NCBI GenBank assembly: GCA_025359805.1
Contig: JANYDU010000020.1
Coordinates: 1-33,640, forward strand
Direction of reading: 5' to 3'
Source: Bacteroidota bacterium
GTDB lineage: Bacteria > Bacteroidota > Bacteroidia > UKL13-3
DNA length: 33,640 bases
The position numbers were made by a program, and so were the translations under genes. The notes under the pieces were generated by a model. That model made no database searches, had not been told where the DNA came from, and saw only the letters and a list, made by a program, of their open reading frames with translations. Each line of letters starts with the position of its first letter. Positions within the stretch are counted from its first letter, which is position 1. Of the stretch, positions 31,962 through 33,640 are shown one piece after another.

Positions 31962-33640
31962 TTGAAGAACGAAAAACATACAAGGAAAGAAATCATTGAC
32001 CAACGGCTCAAAAAAGCTGGTTGGATTGTGACGGACAGAACCCAAGTCATTGAGGAGTTTGATATTCACCTGACAGTTGTTCAAGAACCTGCTACACCAT
32101 ACGCAGGACACCAATTCAGCGATTATGTTTTACTTGGCAAAGACGGAAAACCGCTTGCAGTGGTTGAAGCGAAAAAAACTTCTGTTGATGCAGCCATTGG
32201 CAGAGAGCAAGCGAAGCAATATTGCCACAACATTGTGCAGACACAAGGCGGAGAATTGCCTTTCTGCTTTTACACAAACGGACACGACATTTATTTTTGG
32301 GACTTAGATAATTACCCCCCGAAAAAAGTTCACGGGTTTCCAACCCGTGATGATTTGGAACGCTACCAATACATTCGTAAGGCACGGAAAACTTTAGCAG
32401 GTGAACTCATCAACACAAAAATTGCAGGAAGGGATTATCAAATCCGTGCAATCCGTTCCGTGATGGAAGCCGTTGAAAAACGCAAACGAAAATTTCTTTT
32501 GGTAATGGCAACAGGCACGGGTAAAACCCGTGTGTGCATTGCCTTGGTGGATGCACTCATGCGAGCAGGTTGGGCTGAAAGAGTTTTATTTTTAGTTGAC
32601 AGAATTGCTTTGCAGAATCAAACTCTTGATGCGTTCAAAGAATATTTACCAAACGAACCACGATTTCCAAAACCAAACGAAAAAGAAATTGCAACCGATA
32701 GACGAATTTATGTTTCAACATACCCAAGTATGTTGAACATCATTCGTGATGAAACTAAAAGTTTATCTCCTCACTTCTTTGATTTGATTGTAGTTGATGA
32801 AAGCCACAGAAGCATTTACAACACTTACCAAGAGATTTTAGATTACTTCAACACAATCACTTTGGGCTTAACTGCAACGCCAACCGATGTGATTGACCAC
32901 AACACTTTTCAGTTATTTGAAACCGATGATGGAGTTCCAACTTTTGCATATTCGTATGATGAAGCGGTGAACCACATACCGCCTTACTTGTGCAACTTCC
33001 AAGTAATGAAAATCAAAACGAAATTTCAGCAAGAAGGAATTAGCAAGAGAACAATCGCATTAGAAGACCAACAACATTTAATTCTTGACGGAAAAGAAAT
33101 TGAAGAAATAAATTTTGAAGGAACAGAGATTGAAAAGAAAGTAATCAACAGAGGAACAAACGCTTTGATAGTTCGGGAGTTCATGGAAGAATCAATCAAA
33201 GATGCAAACGGAGTTCTCCCAGGGAAAACAATTTTCTTTTGCACTACTAAGGCACATGCTGACCGACTAGAAAAAATATTCGATGCACTTTATCCGGAAT
33301 ATCATGGGGAATTAGCAAAGCGGTTAGTAAGTGAAGACCCAAGAGTTTACGGCAAAGGTGGATTGCTTGACCAGTTTAAAAACAACAACATGCCAAGAGT
33401 TGCTTTGAGTGTGGACATGCTTGACACAGGAATTGACATTCGTGAAATCACAAACCTTGTTTTTGCAAAACCAGTTTACAGTTACACAAAGTTTTGGCAA
33501 ATGATAGGCAGAGGAACACGATTGCTTGAACCCGAAAAAATAAAACCTTGGTGCACTTTCAAAGATTCGTTTCTCATTCTTGATTGTTGGGACAACTTTG
33601 AATATTTCAAACTCAATCCGAGAGGCAAAGAATTGAAACC
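31962..33640 (+). CDS. hsdR: Type I restriction enzyme R subunit (HsdR-like), partial
   Basis: The frame is open from TTG 31962 to the right edge (559 codons). There is an in-frame stop at 31938 and no ATG between it and the TTG. AAAGGAC lies just upstream, an unusually good ribosome site for this window. The product begins MKNEKHTRKEIIDQRLKKAGW. A nuclease domain shows Asp54 and Glu69-Ala-Lys71 (VVEAKK). The SF2 motor shows ATGTGKT (183-189), VVDESH (277-282), LTATPT (303-308) and QMIGRGTR. HsdR translocates DNA and cuts at distance when partnered with HsdM and HsdS, which would lie beyond the window. Codon use and composition differ from the preceding genes, suggesting transfer. Confidence 0.9.
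   Translation, partial: MKNEKHTRKEIIDQRLKKAGWIVTDRTQVIEEFDIHLTVVQEPATPYAGHQFSDYVLLGKDGKPLAVVEAKKTSVDAAIGREQAKQYCHNIVQTQGGELPFCFYTNGHDIYFWDLDNYPPKKVHGFPTRDDLERYQYIRKARKTLAGELINTKIAGRDYQIRAIRSVMEAVEKRKRKFLLVMATGTGKTRVCIALVDALMRAGWAERVLFLVDRIALQNQTLDAFKEYLPNEPRFPKPNEKEIATDRRIYVSTYPSMLNIIRDETKSLSPHFFDLIVVDESHRSIYNTYQEILDYFNTITLGLTATPTDVIDHNTFQLFETDDGVPTFAYSYDEAVNHIPPYLCNFQVMKIKTKFQQEGISKRTIALEDQQHLILDGKEIEEINFEGTEIEKKVINRGTNALIVREFMEESIKDANGVLPGKTIFFCTTKAHADRLEKIFDALYPEYHGELAKRLVSEDPRVYGKGGLLDQFKNNNMPRVALSVDMLDTGIDIREITNLVFAKPVYSYTKFWQMIGRGTRLLEPEKIKPWCTFKDSFLILDCWDNFEYFKLNPRGKELK

Noticed and set aside
31672..31965. 97-aa open frame in the spacer before hsdR
   Set aside because: It consists of repeat-rich intergenic sequence with low-complexity translation, overlaps the hsdR ribosome site and shows no family pattern.
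31962..33640. A new defence system at the right edge
   Set aside because: Only an ordinary HsdR-like subunit is visible; without the genes beyond the window nothing supports a novel system.

Overview
The window looks like chromosomal DNA from a member of the Bacteroidota. It is visibly AT-rich. Two proteins end in a type IX secretion (Por) sorting domain. Several starts are preceded by the Bacteroidota promoter pattern TTTG-N~19-20-TAnnTTTG rather than by strong Shine-Dalgarno sequences. A DUF2795 protein of the kind typical of the phylum is also present. The species cannot be read from the sequence.

Layout: 1-190 is the tail of a T9SS-secreted protein, followed by tRNA-Asn(GTT) on the minus strand. 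497-3836 holds a PfkB sugar kinase, glutamate dehydrogenase, a short phosphatidylserine decarboxylase and a small Cys/Lys-rich exported peptide. 3890-6647 (minus) is a response regulator/TPR histidine kinase pair. Divergent from it, 6814-11331 is a tightly packed five-gene operon: UbiA prenyltransferase, type III polyketide synthase, methyltransferase, FAD oxidoreductase and an SDR without the usual Tyr. I read this as a biosynthetic cluster for a prenylated or lipid-like polyketide whose product I cannot name. 11554-12729 is a Fic-fold protein with a destroyed catalytic motif fused to a DNA-binding domain.

12885-20914 is mostly housekeeping: DUF2795, a MenE-like ligase, peptidase T, a hypothetical protein, an LPP20-type lipoprotein, thioredoxin and DnaE. 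21182-25595 holds a second T9SS protein with Asp-box repeats, a CDF metal transporter and a GlcD-like FAD oxidase. 25568-26028 is a GxxExxY-family gene broken by two one-base frameshifts and flanked by about 28-bp inverted repeats. The right repeat arm encodes the signal-peptide core of the next gene, a dipeptidyl-peptidase IV-like enzyme (26012-28192). Two tandem POT peptide transporters follow (28360-31596).

Near 31600 the base composition and style change. A roughly 365-bp repeat- and hairpin-rich spacer leads into a type I restriction R subunit (TTG start at 31962) that runs off the window, probably the edge of a defence island.

Taken together, the exported dipeptidyl peptidase, the two POT carriers, peptidase T and glutamate dehydrogenase outline a peptide and amino-acid utilisation route. 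The most unusual material is the T3PKS/UbiA operon with its divergent two-component system, the pseudo-Fic regulator, and the GxxExxY element whose repeat has become a signal peptide.
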